Assembly (NCBI RefSeq): GCF_900130055.1
Contig: NZ_FQXU01000004.1
Coordinates: 520,522 to 584,521, forward strand
Direction of reading: 5' to 3'
DNA from: Clostridium intestinale DSM 6191
GTDB lineage: Bacteria; Bacillota; Clostridia; Clostridiales; Clostridiaceae
Length of the DNA: 64,000 nt
Position 1 is the stretch's first letter. Each line of letters opens with the position of its first letter. The notes beneath the pieces were generated by a model. It worked only from the letters and a program-made list of their open reading frames with translations, was not told the origin of the DNA and did no database searches. Below, piece by piece: positions 26,220-35,745 of this stretch. A program made the translations under genes and the position numbers.

Positions 26220-26231
26220 AAGATATTCCCC

Positions 26232-27338
26232 CTACTCTAAATATTGATTCGAAAGTACTGATACCAATGTTGATTTAGTTATTAATCCTAATAACTTTTT
26301 ATTTTCAACTACTGGTACATACCCAATAGATTTTTCATTCATAGTTTCTAATATCTCTATTATTGAGGCATCCTTAGATACTGATATTATATCCTTTTCC
26401 ATAACTTCTTCCACAAATTGTTTATCTTGATTTATTCTTATGGATTTCATGGTTATTATACCTTCAAGCTCTCTCTCTTTATTTACTAGTAGTAGAGAAT
26501 CTACTTTTTTACCTCTCATTAACTCAAGCGCTTGGAATAGAGTTCTTGCTTTATTAGATACTACAGGCTCTTCTATCATTATATCTGTAGCCTTTATCAT
26601 TTCAGGATTGTTCCATATTCTGCTTTTTCCTATAAACTCTTCTACAAATCCTTCTGCTGGATTTTTAATAATATTTTCTGGTTTATCTAACTGCAGTATG
26701 TCTCCATCCTTCATTATGCAGATTCTATCTCCTATTTTTATTGCCTCATCCATATCATGAGTAACAAACACTATTGTCTTTTTAAACTCTTGTTGTATAT
26801 TAAAAAGCTCTTCCTGTAATTGTGCTCTTGTAATAGGGTCAAGTGCACTAAATGGTTCGTCCATAAGTATTACTTCTGGATTTGTTGCAAAGGCTCTTGC
26901 TACTCCTACCCTTTGCTGCTGACCACCACTTAAATCTCTTGGATATCTATCTATATATTTTTGTGGCTCTAGTCCTACCATATTTAATAACTCTTCAGTT
27001 CTAGATTTTATTTTTTCTTCATCCCATTTTAATAACTTTGGAACTAAAGCTATATTTTCACCTACTGTCATATGAGGAAATAATCCGGTCTGCTGTATTA
27101 CATACCCCATATTCCTTCTTAAAGCTATAGTATCTATATCCTTAATTGCTGTACTATTTAGCAATATTTCTCCTTCAGATGTTGGTATTAATTTATTAAT
27201 CATCTTTAATAAAGTTGTTTTTCCACATCCACTAGGACCAATTAGCACCATCAACTCGCCTGTGTTTATGGTTAGATCTATATTCTTTAGTACTTTTGTT
27301 TTCCCGTAGCTTTTGGAAACATTTTTAAATTCTAGCAT
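26232..27338 (-). CDS. Betaine/osmolyte ABC transporter ATP-binding protein with tandem CBS domains
   Basis: The protein has 368 residues. The ATPase domain has Walker A GPSGCGKTT (about 35-43), signature LSGGQQQR, Walker B VILMDEPFSALDP and the switch His in FVTHDMDE. The C-terminus (about 245-368) has two CBS modules, the usual ionic-strength or c-di-AMP-sensing part of OpuA/OpuC ATPases. It drives the fused permease encoded next. First gene of the operon, behind a good promoter with AGTTGT repeats. Confidence 0.94.
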   Translation of the reverse strand: MLEFKNVSKSYGKTKVLKNIDLTINTGELMVLIGPSGCGKTTLLKMINKLIPTSEGEILLNSTAIKDIDTIALRRNMGYVIQQTGLFPHMTVGENIALVPKLLKWDEEKIKSRTEELLNMVGLEPQKYIDRYPRDLSGGQQQRVGVARAFATNPEVILMDEPFSALDPITRAQLQEELFNIQQEFKKTIVFVTHDMDEAIKIGDRICIMKDGDILQLDKPENIIKNPAEGFVEEFIGKSRIWNNPEMIKATDIMIEEPVVSNKARTLFQALELMRGKKVDSLLLVNKERELEGIITMKSIRINQDKQFVEEVMEKDIISVSKDASIIEILETMNEKSIGYVPVVENKKLLGLITKSTLVSVLSNQYLE

Positions 27339-27356
27339 ATATTCTTCCCCCTTTTA

Positions 27357-27403
27357 AGCTGACAACTCATTTCCAAAAATAAGTTGTCTCTAGCTAACAA
27401 CTC
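27357..27403 (-). promoter_or_regulatory. Repeated AGTTGT motifs in the transporter leader, candidate BusR operator
   Basis: GAGTTGTCAGCT (27357-27368, minus) and GAGTTGTTAGCT (27392-27403, minus) are an 11/12 direct repeat, with an inverted GACAACTT (27381-27388) between them. The cluster begins at the -10 box, as expected for a repressor site. Assignment to the neighbouring BusR-like protein is an inference. Confidence 0.5.
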
Positions 27404-27404
27404 T

Positions 27405-27433
27405 ATCATATCACAAAGTTGTTTCTTTTGCAA
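27405..27433 (-). promoter_or_regulatory. Promoter of the betaine transporter operon
   Basis: TTGCAA (27428-27433) and TATGAT (27405-27410), 17 bp apart, on the minus strand. Confidence 0.7.
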
Positions 27434-27457
27434 ATTACTATGTCAGTTTCAAAATGT

Positions 27458-27505
27458 AAAAAGCTGTTAAATTTTATTTTTTACATAAAATCTAACAGCT
27501 TTTTT
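27458..27505 (-). terminator. Terminator after the busR-like gene
   Basis: AAAAAGCTGTTA-ATTTTAT pairs with ATAAAAT-TAACAGCTTTTT. A T-run follows on the minus strand; the same hairpin would also end plus-strand transcripts. Confidence 0.8.
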
Positions 27506-27527
27506 GCCTTACATCACTATGTTATTT

Positions 27528-28145
27528 TTACTCATACAGGAATTCATTTACCTTTTCAAAAACATCATCTTTTCCTATTACTACTATAATATCCCCTTCT
27601 ATAAAAGTGTAATTTGGACCAGGAGATACTATTATTTCTTTATTTCTTCTATAGGCTACTATTGTTGCCCCAGTATTTTGCCAAAACCTACTATCATTAA
27701 CGCTTCTTTCTAAAAACTTACATGTATTCTTTATAGGTATCTCAATAAGTAAAAATGGAGATATACTTTTAAATCTTTCTAAATAGTCATATATTTCATT
27801 TAAGTTTTCTTCTAATCTTCTATCTAAATCATTTTTTGTATTTATTATTTCAACTATATCTTCTCTTATTGAGGATATGTACTTTCTATCTTGGTTTGAA
27901 GAAATAAACCTTTCTGCATTTGTAACTGATAATATCTGAATTCCGCTTCCTGGGTTAGCTTTAACTACTTCCATTCCCTCCAAAAGTGCTATTGCTCTTC
28001 TGATTGTTTCTGGAGATACATTGTATAGTCCAGCTAAGGTAGAACGCCCACTAATTTTCTTATCTGTTTGGATTTCTCCCCTTACTATTTTACTTGCAAT
28101 GTCTAAGGCTATTTTTTTATATATTGGAACTAATTCTTCTTTCAT
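27528..28145 (-). CDS. BusR-like transcriptional repressor (GntR HTH + RCK_C), probable c-di-AMP sensor
   Basis: The protein has 205 residues. Residues about 8-72 are a GntR-type winged helix (KISGRSTLAGLYNVSPETIRRAIALLEGMEVV). A coiled linker lies at about 85-118. Residues about 120-203 form a TrkA_C/RCK_C domain (TGATIVAYRRNKEIIVSPGPNYTFIEGDIIVVIG). In streptococci and lactococci this domain pair is BusR, which on binding c-di-AMP shuts off the betaine importer. Here it sits directly upstream of just such an importer, on the same strand. ATG 28145 is used since AGGTGA lies 4 nt before; the ATG 21 nt upstream has no site. Confidence 0.87.
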   Translation of the reverse strand: MKEELVPIYKKIALDIASKIVRGEIQTDKKISGRSTLAGLYNVSPETIRRAIALLEGMEVVKANPGSGIQILSVTNAERFISSNQDRKYISSIREDIVEIINTKNDLDRRLEENLNEIYDYLERFKSISPFLLIEIPIKNTCKFLERSVNDSRFWQNTGATIVAYRRNKEIIVSPGPNYTFIEGDIIVVIGKDDVFEKVNEFLYE

Positions 28146-28166
28146 CTTTTCACCTACTAAAATCAT

Positions 28167-28459
28167 TCATCTTAAATATTTTATTCCAACCTTATGTAAA
28201 AAGCAATTACTTAACTAGGATATTTTATAATATTTAAATTTTCAGAATATATATTCTTTATTGCTTCTATATCTCTTATTTACTAGGTTTTAGCAGAAAA
28301 ATAATAACTTAGATAAATTTTTAACAATTTTTCTCTTGAACTTCTGAATAAAGATGATAAAATTTAATTGTCGGTATTCATTTTGAAACTGAACTAAATT
28401 TATTTCAATTCCTTTAACCGAATTATATCTATAAAAGGAATAAGAACGGAGGTTTATCA
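28167..28459. other. Intergenic region between busR-like and ECF S-component genes
   Basis: No gene is seen. It holds promoters for both divergent genes. A sequence at 28237-28251 differs at two positions from the CodY consensus AATTTTCWGAAAATT. No riboswitch motif was recognised. Confidence 0.4.
28336..28363 (+). promoter_or_regulatory. Promoter of the ECF S-component gene
   Basis: TTGAAC (28336-28341) and TAAAAT (28358-28363), 16 bp apart, leaving a leader of about 90 nt. Confidence 0.55.
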
Positions 28460-29041
28460 ATGGAAAGAGGAAAAACTACTACTATGAGTGTAAGAAAGCT
28501 TGTAGTAACAGGAATGCTAACAGGCATTACTATCTTTATGGGACTTACAGGACTTGGCTTTATAGCTATTCCGCCTGTAAAAGCAACTATCATGCACATA
28601 CCAGTAATAATAGGTGCAATTATTGAAGGACCACTTGTTGGTGCTGCTGTTGGACTATGTTTTGGATTATTTTCTATGTATCAAGCTTTTGCAAATCCAC
28701 TTCCAACATCATTTTTATTTTGGAATCCTATTATTGCAATAGTACCTAGAGTATTAATTGGCTTAGTTGCTTATTATGTATATACTTTAGTTAAAAAGAA
28801 ATTTCCTAAGCTTGGTGTAGGTGTTGCCGCTTTAGCTGGAACTTTAACTAACACTATATTAGTTTTAGGACTAGCCTATATATTATATGCAGCAAAATTT
28901 GCTGAGGCAATTGGCGTAAATCCTGATACAGTTGGAAAAGTATTATTAACAACAGGATTTATTAATGGTATTCCAGAAGCTATAATTTCTGCATTAATAG
29001 CTATCCCTGTAATAACTACCTTAAAAAAAATTAGAATATAA
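28460..29041 (+). CDS. ECF transporter substrate-binding (S) component, vitamin type
   Basis: This 193-residue protein has about six hydrophobic helices. The N-terminus (VRKLVVTGMLTGITIFMG) and the conserved HIPVIIGAIIEGPLVGA block match the DUF3816/PanT-like S components. It would bind a vitamin or related small molecule outside and work with shared EcfT and EcfA proteins, whose genes are not in the window. Substrate could be pantothenate or another cofactor precursor. CGGAGG site 8 nt ahead. A terminator follows, so it is monocistronic. Confidence 0.85.
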   Translation: MERGKTTTMSVRKLVVTGMLTGITIFMGLTGLGFIAIPPVKATIMHIPVIIGAIIEGPLVGAAVGLCFGLFSMYQAFANPLPTSFLFWNPIIAIVPRVLIGLVAYYVYTLVKKKFPKLGVGVAALAGTLTNTILVLGLAYILYAAKFAEAIGVNPDTVGKVLLTTGFINGIPEAIISALIAIPVITTLKKIRI

Positions 29042-29059
29042 ATTTAATATAAAATTTAT

Positions 29060-29093
29060 GGCATCCAAGGTTATGTATACTTGGATGCCTTTG
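29060..29093 (+). terminator. Terminator after the S-component gene
   Basis: GGCATCCAAG / CTTGGATGCC stem with a 10-nt loop, then TTTGT. Confidence 0.75.
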
Positions 29094-29110
29094 TAATAAG
29101 GAGATTTATT

Positions 29111-30088
29111 ATGTTTGAGATTAAATTCAATGATATAGATGGTATTAAATTAGGTCACGCTCACAATAAAGATGCTGCTACTGGTTGTTCAGTAATTATA
29201 TGTCCTGAAGGTGCTTCTGGTGGTGTAGATGTACGTGGAGGCTCACCTGGAACTAGAGAAACTGACCTTTTAAATCCTGTTGAATTTGTGGATAAGGTTC
29301 ATGGGGTTGTTTTATCTGGCGGCAGTGCTTTTGGTTTAGATGCTTCTGCTGGTGTGATGAAATATTTAGAGGAAAATAATATTGGGTTTGATGTAGGTGT
29401 TACAAAAGTTCCAATAGTCTGCAGCGCCGTACTTTTTGATTTAGTTATAGGTGATTCTAGTATTCGCCCTGACAAAACTATGGGATATGAAGCTTGTATA
29501 AACTCTGAACAAAATCTTGATGATATAAATGGTAATATAGGTGCTGGTATGGGTGCTACTGTAGGTAAGATTAAAGGACCTTCATTTTCCATGAAAGGTG
29601 GGCTTGGAACCTATGCTCTTCAAGTTGGAGAGCTTCAAGTAGGAGCAATAGTCGCAGTTAATGCTTTAGGTGATATTTTAGATAACGAAAAAAACTCCTT
29701 TATAGCAGGGGTTTTAGCTGATGATAAATTAAGTTTAGACAATACAGAGAATATTATGATTTCACAATATGATAATCAAAAAAATGTTTTTTCAGGTAAT
29801 ACTACTATTGGAGCTATAGTTACAAATGCTAAATTAAATAAAGCTCAAGCTAATAAAATAGCTACAATGGCTCAAAATGGTTTTGGTAGAGCTATAAGAC
29901 CTGCTCACACTATGTTTGATGGTGATACAATCTTCTCACTATGCACAAATAAGATTGAAGCTGATATTAATGTTGTTGGTTTACTTGCTGCAAAAGTTAT
30001 GGAGAAAGCTATAGTTAGAGCTATAAAAGAAGCTGATACACTACACGGAATATCTTCTTTTAAAGATTTAAAAACAAAAAATTATTAA
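29111..30088 (+). CDS. P1-family peptidase (DmpA/beta-aminopeptidase type, self-processing)
   Basis: This 325-residue N-terminal nucleophile hydrolase begins IDGIKLGHAHNKDAATGCSV and has DVRGGSPGTRETDLL and the GVVLSGGSAFGLDA block. The likely autocleavage site is Asn230-Thr231 (SGN/TTIGAIVTNA), which would expose Thr231 as the N-terminal nucleophile. It hydrolyses N-terminal amino acids from peptides or amides; physiological substrate unknown. ATG 29111 is used: AAGGAG is 8 nt ahead. An earlier in-frame ATG at 29081 lies in the upstream terminator. Confidence 0.9.
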   Translation: MFEIKFNDIDGIKLGHAHNKDAATGCSVIICPEGASGGVDVRGGSPGTRETDLLNPVEFVDKVHGVVLSGGSAFGLDASAGVMKYLEENNIGFDVGVTKVPIVCSAVLFDLVIGDSSIRPDKTMGYEACINSEQNLDDINGNIGAGMGATVGKIKGPSFSMKGGLGTYALQVGELQVGAIVAVNALGDILDNEKNSFIAGVLADDKLSLDNTENIMISQYDNQKNVFSGNTTIGAIVTNAKLNKAQANKIATMAQNGFGRAIRPAHTMFDGDTIFSLCTNKIEADINVVGLLAAKVMEKAIVRAIKEADTLHGISSFKDLKTKNY

Positions 30089-30273
30089 TAGAAATTATTA
30101 ATTAAAAAGAACTTTCCAGTTTTTTGGGTATACATGTACACTTTTCCTCTATTGCCTTTAGTTATATAGATTATTTATTTAATCTGTGCACACAATAATA
30201 GTGCAAAGCAAATAAAGCTTAGCAAAAACAAAAAATTTATAAATCCTATAAAGGATAAAAGGAGGAAACTATT

Positions 30274-30465
30274 ATGGCAAGAAACAATAAAACTTTAATA
30301 CCAGAGGCAAGAAACGGACTTTCTAAGTTCAAAAATGAGGTAGCAAGTGAATTAGGTGTTCAATTAAAAGACTACAACGGAGACTTAACTTCAAAACAAG
30401 CCGGATCAATCGGTGGAGAAATGGTTAAGAGAATGGTTGAACAATACGAAAAATCAATCCAATAA
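30274..30465 (+). CDS. Alpha/beta-type small acid-soluble spore protein
   Basis: This 63-residue DNA-coating protein protects spore DNA. Both family signatures are seen: KFKNEVASELGV (the E/L-A cleavage region for the germination protease) and the helix-turn-helix-like SKQAGSIGGEMVKRMVEQYEK. GGAGG is 8 nt ahead. The upstream 185 bp hold no other gene; I could not place a sigma-G promoter with confidence. The gene shows the host forms endospores. Confidence 0.97.
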   Translation: MARNNKTLIPEARNGLSKFKNEVASELGVQLKDYNGDLTSKQAGSIGGEMVKRMVEQYEKSIQ

Positions 30466-30473
30466 TAAATTTT

Positions 30474-30510
30474 AAGGTGTTTTCCTATTGGAAAACACCT
30501 TTTTTATTTT
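30474..30510 (+). terminator. Terminator after the spore protein gene
   Basis: Perfect 12-bp arms AAGGTGTTTTCC / GGAAAACACCTT with a TATT loop and a T-run. Confidence 0.95.
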
Positions 30511-30564
30511 ATCTTTCTATCTTATAATAGTATAGAAATAATCTTTCCTTAAGGAGCTGTTATA

Positions 30565-32391
30565 TTGAAGAAGAATTTAAAATATAAATTTAAAATTCTC
30601 TTATTTTCATTAATTGCAATAAATGGATTAATGATTTTTCTATCTATATTTAAATTATTTAATATAAGAAAATCTGTGGATGAACTTATGACTTATAACT
30701 TTGAAAGCATAATTGCTATAAACGATATGATAAACTATAGTGAAAAACAAAATATAGCTTTATTAAATTACATAGCTACTCAAAATCCTTCCTACAAAAT
30801 GGATTTTTATAATATGGAGGATTCTTTTATTAATAGCTATGAATTTCAAATAAGTAGAGCAAAAGAAACTGGAGAGCCAGAAATAACAAAAGAAATATAT
30901 AATAGTTATAGAATTTATTTAAATTCATGTGATGATATTTTCTCTAAAGAAACTTCTGAAATCGTTAGTGTACATTTAACAGATTATTATGATAAAATAC
31001 AAGTTAATTACATAAAGTTAAAAGATCATTTAAAAGCTTTATATGATATTAATAAAGATGCTCTTACTATTAAAATGACTCATGCACAAGAAGAAATTCG
31101 TTTGTCATTTAATTTATTACTTTTTATATGTTTATTTACAGTTGTTTTTAGTTTAATAGTGTCAAACAGATATTTAAACAAGCTTTTACTTCCTTTATCC
31201 ACTTTGCATAAAGCTATAAAGAGTTTTAAAGATGGTAACTTTTCCTTTGAATCACAAGTATATTCAGAAGATGAAATAGGTGAATTATATAAGGAATTCA
31301 AAAATATGTCCGATAAAATAGTTGAATTTAAAAATTCAACCTTAGGACAATTAGTTGAAGAGAAAAACAAATCTCTTTCAATTGTTAAAAGTATATCAAA
31401 CCCTTTAATAGTATTAGATAGTAATTTTAAATGTATTTTAGTAAATAACTCATGTGAAAATTATTTTAATATTGAGGAACAAAATATACTTGGACAGCAC
31501 ATTTTAAATTTTATCCCTAATAAGGATTTATATGATTTTATATATGAATCAAAAAAAGAAAGGGTTCAAGGAAAAACTAAGATCATGAGTTTTGATGAAG
31601 AAAAATATGTCTTTAACATATCAATATCTACAATTATAAGCATGAATTCTGATTTAAACGGAATCATTATATATTTTCAAGACATAACTAAAATCAAAAA
31701 ACTTGACCATGTTAAATTTGATTTTATAAGCACTTTATCTCATGAACTTAAAACACCACTTACTTCTATTATGATGGGAGCTTCCATGTTAGAAGAAGAT
31801 AGTATTATAAAAAACAAAGAAGAAAGCGGAAAAATAATTGAAACATTACAAGAAGACTCGCAGAAGCTTTTAGATATGATTGATAATCTTCTAAGATTAA
31901 CTGAACTTGAAAATGAACAAAATTACTTAAACTTAGAAGCAACCGACATATCCGAAATAATAAATAATTCTATAAGAAACTTTATAACTATTGCACTTTC
32001 AAAAAATATAAAGATAGTTTTTGAAAAAGATAAAAATATTCCTCTATTAAATATTGATAGGGAAAAGTTCTTTTGGGTTATAAATAACTTACTTTCCAAT
32101 GCCATCAAATATTCTCTTCAATATGGAGAGATTATTATAAAATTAAAATATAGAAAAAAAGTTGTAATTCTTACAATAAAGGACTTTGGTATAGGAATTA
32201 ACCCTGAAAGTATACCGAAAATATTTGATAAGTTTTATAGAGAAAATGAACTTTCTAATGGAACTGGGCTCGGTCTCCCATTATCAAAACAAATAATTGA
32301 ATTGCATAGCGGAACTATTTCATGTGAAAGTAAGCTAGGAGAAGGTAGTATATTTGAGGTAAACATGCCAATTACAGGAGGAAATTTATGA
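30565..32391 (+). CDS. Membrane sensor histidine kinase with HAMP and PAS domains
   Basis: The protein has 608 residues: membrane helix 1 (about 9-32), extracytoplasmic helical sensor (33-178), helix 2 (180-199), HAMP (200-252), PAS (about 268-372), HisKA with phospho-acceptor His392 in STLSHELKTPLTS, and the HATPase_c domain. The latter has N (INNLLSNAIKYS), G1 (DFGIGI) and G2 (GTGLGLPLS) boxes. It starts with TTG, AAGGAG 8 nt ahead. Its stop overlaps the ATG of the response regulator (ATGA), so the two form a pair. The PAS may sense redox or a small ligand; no cofactor motif is seen. Confidence 0.95.
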   Translation: MKKNLKYKFKILLFSLIAINGLMIFLSIFKLFNIRKSVDELMTYNFESIIAINDMINYSEKQNIALLNYIATQNPSYKMDFYNMEDSFINSYEFQISRAKETGEPEITKEIYNSYRIYLNSCDDIFSKETSEIVSVHLTDYYDKIQVNYIKLKDHLKALYDINKDALTIKMTHAQEEIRLSFNLLLFICLFTVVFSLIVSNRYLNKLLLPLSTLHKAIKSFKDGNFSFESQVYSEDEIGELYKEFKNMSDKIVEFKNSTLGQLVEEKNKSLSIVKSISNPLIVLDSNFKCILVNNSCENYFNIEEQNILGQHILNFIPNKDLYDFIYESKKERVQGKTKIMSFDEEKYVFNISISTIISMNSDLNGIIIYFQDITKIKKLDHVKFDFISTLSHELKTPLTSIMMGASMLEEDSIIKNKEESGKIIETLQEDSQKLLDMIDNLLRLTELENEQNYLNLEATDISEIINNSIRNFITIALSKNIKIVFEKDKNIPLLNIDREKFFWVINNLLSNAIKYSLQYGEIIIKLKYRKKVVILTIKDFGIGINPESIPKIFDKFYRENELSNGTGLGLPLSKQIIELHSGTISCESKLGEGSIFEVNMPITGGNL

Positions 32392-32966
32392 AAAAGATTT
32401 TAGTAGTAGATGATACAAAAAATATTAGAGAAATGTTAAAGACATTTTTGGAGATGGAGGGTTTTACCGTTTTTGAGGCAAAAAATGCTGAAGAAGCTTT
32501 AAATATATTTAACACTGAAAATATAGATTTAATATTTACAGATATTAAACTACCAAATGTATCAGGAACAGAGTTATTAAAGCAAATAAAGAAAAATAAT
32601 CGCTTTGTGACAATTATAGTTATGACTGCCTTTGGAACTATAAAAAATGCTGTAGAATGTACTAAATACGGTGCTGCTGCTTACTTACAAAAACCATTTA
32701 CAACTAAAAGAGTCAAAGCAGTTTTAGAAGAAGTATTAAGAAAAGATACATTAAAAAAAGATTTAAATTCTTATATAACTTTGGCTAAAAAACTCATAGA
32801 AGAAGAGGATTACCCAAAAGCTGAGGAAGTTTTAAATAAAGCTTTAACTATAGATAATCAAAATTGGGAAATATATCATCTGATTGGGAGAATATCTGAA
32901 CTTCAAGAAAATGAGGAAAAAGCAAAAAAATTCTATTATATGTCTGACATACTTAAACAGGGTTAA
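32388..32966 (+). CDS. Response regulator: receiver domain with C-terminal TPR, no DNA-binding domain
   Basis: The protein has 192 residues. Residues 1-120 are a full receiver: acidic pair DD (8-9), phosphorylated Asp52 (IFTDIKLP), Thr near 80 (VMTAFG), Lys near 102 (LQKPF). Residues about 125-190 form two TPR-like helix pairs (YPKAEEVLNKALTIDN). There is no DNA-binding or enzymatic output, so it probably acts by protein-protein contact, e.g. as a phosphorelay or partner-switch element. It is coupled to the kinase gene. Confidence 0.92.
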   Translation: MKKILVVDDTKNIREMLKTFLEMEGFTVFEAKNAEEALNIFNTENIDLIFTDIKLPNVSGTELLKQIKKNNRFVTIIVMTAFGTIKNAVECTKYGAAAYLQKPFTTKRVKAVLEEVLRKDTLKKDLNSYITLAKKLIEEEDYPKAEEVLNKALTIDNQNWEIYHLIGRISELQENEEKAKKFYYMSDILKQG

Positions 32967-33000
32967 TTATTTTAATAAAATAATTAACCCTGTTTCTTTA
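32957..33000. terminator. Bidirectional terminator between response regulator and clpB
   Basis: ACAGGGTTAATTATTTT pairs with its complement around a short loop and ends in TTTCTTT; it includes the stop codon of the regulator gene. Confidence 0.9.
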
Positions 33001-35595
33001 AACTACTGTGAACTTTAAATTATCATCTTCTCCATCGATAACAACTTTAACTCCGTCATATACTTCTCCACTTATTATCTTTCTAGCTAAATTCGTTTCA
33101 AGAGTATTTTCTATATATCTTTTTAGAGGTCTAGCACCATATATAGGATCATATCCTTCATTAGCTATAATCTCTTTTCCTTTATCAGTTATTTCTAGGT
33201 GTATATTTCTTTCTGTTAACTTGTTTCTAACCTTTTCTAAGAAGATATCTATTATATGCTTTATGCTATCTGATGATAATGGATTAAAGGTTATTATATC
33301 ATCAACCCTATTTAAAAACTCTGGTTTAAACCTAGCCTTCATTTCCATCATAACTTTCTCTTTTGCTTCTTTAGTTACAATGTTGTCTCCATTTTCAAGG
33401 ATATAAGAACTTCCTATATTAGATGTCATTATTATTATGGTGTTTTTAAAATCTACAGTTTTTCCTTTATTATCTGTAAGTCTTCCATCATCTAGAATTT
33501 GAAGAAATATATTAAATACCTCCTCATGAGCCTTTTCTATTTCATCAAATAATATAACTGAATAAGGTTTTCTTCTTACAGCTTCTGTTAACTGTCCTCC
33601 TTCATCATAACCTACATATCCTGGAGGGGCTCCTATTAATCTAGATACTGAATACTTCTCCATATACTCTGACATATCTATTCTTATTATATTCTCCTCA
33701 GAATCAAATAAAGTTCTTGCTAATGTTTTAGCTAACTCAGTTTTACCTACTCCTGTTGGTCCTAAAAATATAAATGAACCTATTGGCTTATTTTCATCTT
33801 TTAAACCAGCCCTTGCCCTTATTACGGCATTTGTAACTGATTTTATTGCTTCTTCTTGACCTACTACTCTAGTTCCAAGCTCCTCTTCAAGTCTCAACAG
33901 TTTTTGTTTTTCCCCTTCAACTAATCTAGTTACAGGTATTCCAGTCCACTTCGAAACAATATCTGAAATCTCATTTTCAGTAACCTCTTCTTTTAATAAG
34001 GCTCCCTTATAGTTTTCTTTCATCTGAGCTTCTTTTTCTTCTATTCTCTTTTCAAGATTTGGAACTAATCCATATCTTAATTCTGCAACCTTATTTAAAT
34101 CATATTCTCTTTCATATTTTTCAATTTTCCCTCTTACATCCTCAAGTTCTTTCTTTAAGTTTCTTATTTCAGTAATATGATCTTTTTCCTTTTCATATTT
34201 AGCAGTCATTTCGTCATTTTTACTTTTTAATTCTTTAAGCTCATCCTCTATAGATTTTGCCCTAGCTTGTGATGCCGCATCTTTTTCTCTACCTAATGCC
34301 TCTTTTTCTGTTTCTAATAAAAATATCTTTCTTCTTATCATATCTAGTTCTGTTGGCAGAGAATCTATTTCACTTCTTATCATAGCTCCAGCTTCATCTA
34401 TTAGGTCAATTGCTTTGTCTGGAAGAAATCTATCTTGGATATATCTATGAGATAGCTTAGCTGCTGCAACTATAGCTGAATCATGTATTCTAATTCCATG
34501 ATGTATTTCAAATCTTTCCTTTAATCCTCTAAGAATTGAAATAGTATCTTCAACTGTAGGTTCATCAATAATTACAGGTTGGAATCTTCTCTCCAAGGCC
34601 TTATCTTTTTCAATATACTGTCTATATTCATCAAAAGTAGTGGCTCCAATACAATGCAGCTCTCCTCTTGCTAATAAAGGCTTAATCAAGTTCCCAGCAT
34701 CCATAGCCCCTTCTGTTTTACCTGCACCTACAATGGTATGAATTTCATCTATAAATAATATTATTCTTCCTTCTGAAGTTTGAACTTCTTTTAGAACAGC
34801 TTTTAGTCTTTCTTCAAATTCACCTCTGTACTTTGCTCCAGCAATTAATGCACCCATATCTAGAGAGAATATTATTTTATCTTTTAATCCTTCTGGAACA
34901 TCTCCCTTAACGATTCTGTCTGCTAATCCTTCTACTATGGCAGTTTTACCTACACCTGGTTCACCTATAAGTACAGGATTATTTTTTGTTCTTCTAGATA
35001 AAATCCTCACTGTTCTTCTTATTTCTTCATCTCTTCCTATTACAGGATCTAACTTATGTTTTTTAGCTAAGTCTACTAAGTTAGTTCCATATTTTGATAA
35101 GGCATCATAAGTTCCCTCAGGATCTTGTGATTCTACCCTTTGGCTTCCACGTATTTCTTTTAATACCTTTAAAAAGCTATTTTTATCTATATTAAACTTC
35201 CTAAGAATTTCTCCTATTTGTCCTTTAGCTTCTATCTGCATAATACCCAGTATAACATGTTCAACACTTATATAAGAATCCTTAAATTCATCAGCATACT
35301 CTTCTGCTTTAATAAGAACCTCTTCTATTTTTCTTGTTGCATATACTCCTGATGTAGACGCTCCACTACCTAAAACTTTAGGCATTTTTTCTATTACTTT
35401 TTCTAACTCATTTCTTAATAAATTAATATTTACATTCATTTTTTCAAATAAGTTAGGAACTAATCCATCATTGTCATTTACAAGCGCATAAAATAGATGA
35501 ATAACATCTAAATTTTGATGATTAAATTTAACAGCAGCTACATGGGCATCATTTAAGCTTTGCTGCACTCTTTTAGTCATTTTATCAATATTCAT
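32998..35595 (-). CDS. clpB: ATP-dependent disaggregase chaperone ClpB
   Basis: This 865-residue Hsp100 protein contains an N-terminal double Clp repeat (1-150), AAA module 1 (Walker A GEPGVGKT about 205-212), a long coiled middle domain (about 410-530), and AAA module 2 (GPTGVGKTE about 605-613, with [26 protein letters not shown]). With DnaK it re-dissolves protein aggregates. The middle domain and length separate it from ClpC or ClpE. Its promoter is overlapped by a perfect CtsR box, so heat stress should induce it. Confidence 0.97.
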   Translation of the reverse strand: MNIDKMTKRVQQSLNDAHVAAVKFNHQNLDVIHLFYALVNDNDGLVPNLFEKMNVNINLLRNELEKVIEKMPKVLGSGASTSGVYATRKIEEVLIKAEEYADEFKDSYISVEHVILGIMQIEAKGQIGEILRKFNIDKNSFLKVLKEIRGSQRVESQDPEGTYDALSKYGTNLVDLAKKHKLDPVIGRDEEIRRTVRILSRRTKNNPVLIGEPGVGKTAIVEGLADRIVKGDVPEGLKDKIIFSLDMGALIAGAKYRGEFEERLKAVLKEVQTSEGRIILFIDEIHTIVGAGKTEGAMDAGNLIKPLLARGELHCIGATTFDEYRQYIEKDKALERRFQPVIIDEPTVEDTISILRGLKERFEIHHGIRIHDSAIVAAAKLSHRYIQDRFLPDKAIDLIDEAGAMIRSEIDSLPTELDMIRRKIFLLETEKEALGREKDAASQARAKSIEDELKELKSKNDEMTAKYEKEKDHITEIRNLKKELEDVRGKIEKYEREYDLNKVAELRYGLVPNLEKRIEEKEAQMKENYKGALLKEEVTENEISDIVSKWTGIPVTRLVEGEKQKLLRLEEELGTRVVGQEEAIKSVTNAVIRARAGLKDENKPIGSFIFLGPTGVGKTELAKTLARTLFDSEENIIRIDMSEYMEKYSVSRLIGAPPGYVGYDEGGQLTEAVRRKPYSVILFDEIEKAHEEVFNIFLQILDDGRLTDNKGKTVDFKNTIIIMTSNIGSSYILENGDNIVTKEAKEKVMMEMKARFKPEFLNRVDDIITFNPLSSDSIKHIIDIFLEKVRNKLTERNIHLEITDKGKEIIANEGYDPIYGARPLKRYIENTLETNLARKIISGEVYDGVKVVIDGEDDNLKFTVV

Positions 35596-35638
35596 ATAAC
35601 CACCTCTTAGCTTTTTTCTTATTTTTTACTCTACTAAA

Positions 35639-35668
35639 ATAATAATACAAAGGTCAAAGAAAGTCAAA
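35639..35668 (-). promoter_or_regulatory. clpB promoter with overlapping CtsR operator
   Basis: The plus strand reads GGTCAAA GAA AGTCAAA (35652-35668), an exact CtsR heptad direct repeat with 3-bp spacer. On the minus strand TTGACT (35662-35667) and TATTAT (35639-35644), 17 bp apart, form the promoter. The repressor would cover the -35 box. Confidence 0.92.
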
Positions 35669-35745
35669 GTGTATTTTTTCTTTTTATTTAATTATATATT
35701 ATATGATATAATATATATTAGGAGATATGAGAATGAGGTGAGATT

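Noticed and set aside
28237..28251. Possible CodY box
   Set aside because: Two mismatches to the 15-bp consensus in an AT-rich genome are expected by chance; kept only as a remark in the intergenic entry.
30089..30273. Sigma-G promoter for the spore protein gene
   Set aside because: Some GTATA- and CACAATA-like words occur but not with the right spacing; a call would be guesswork.
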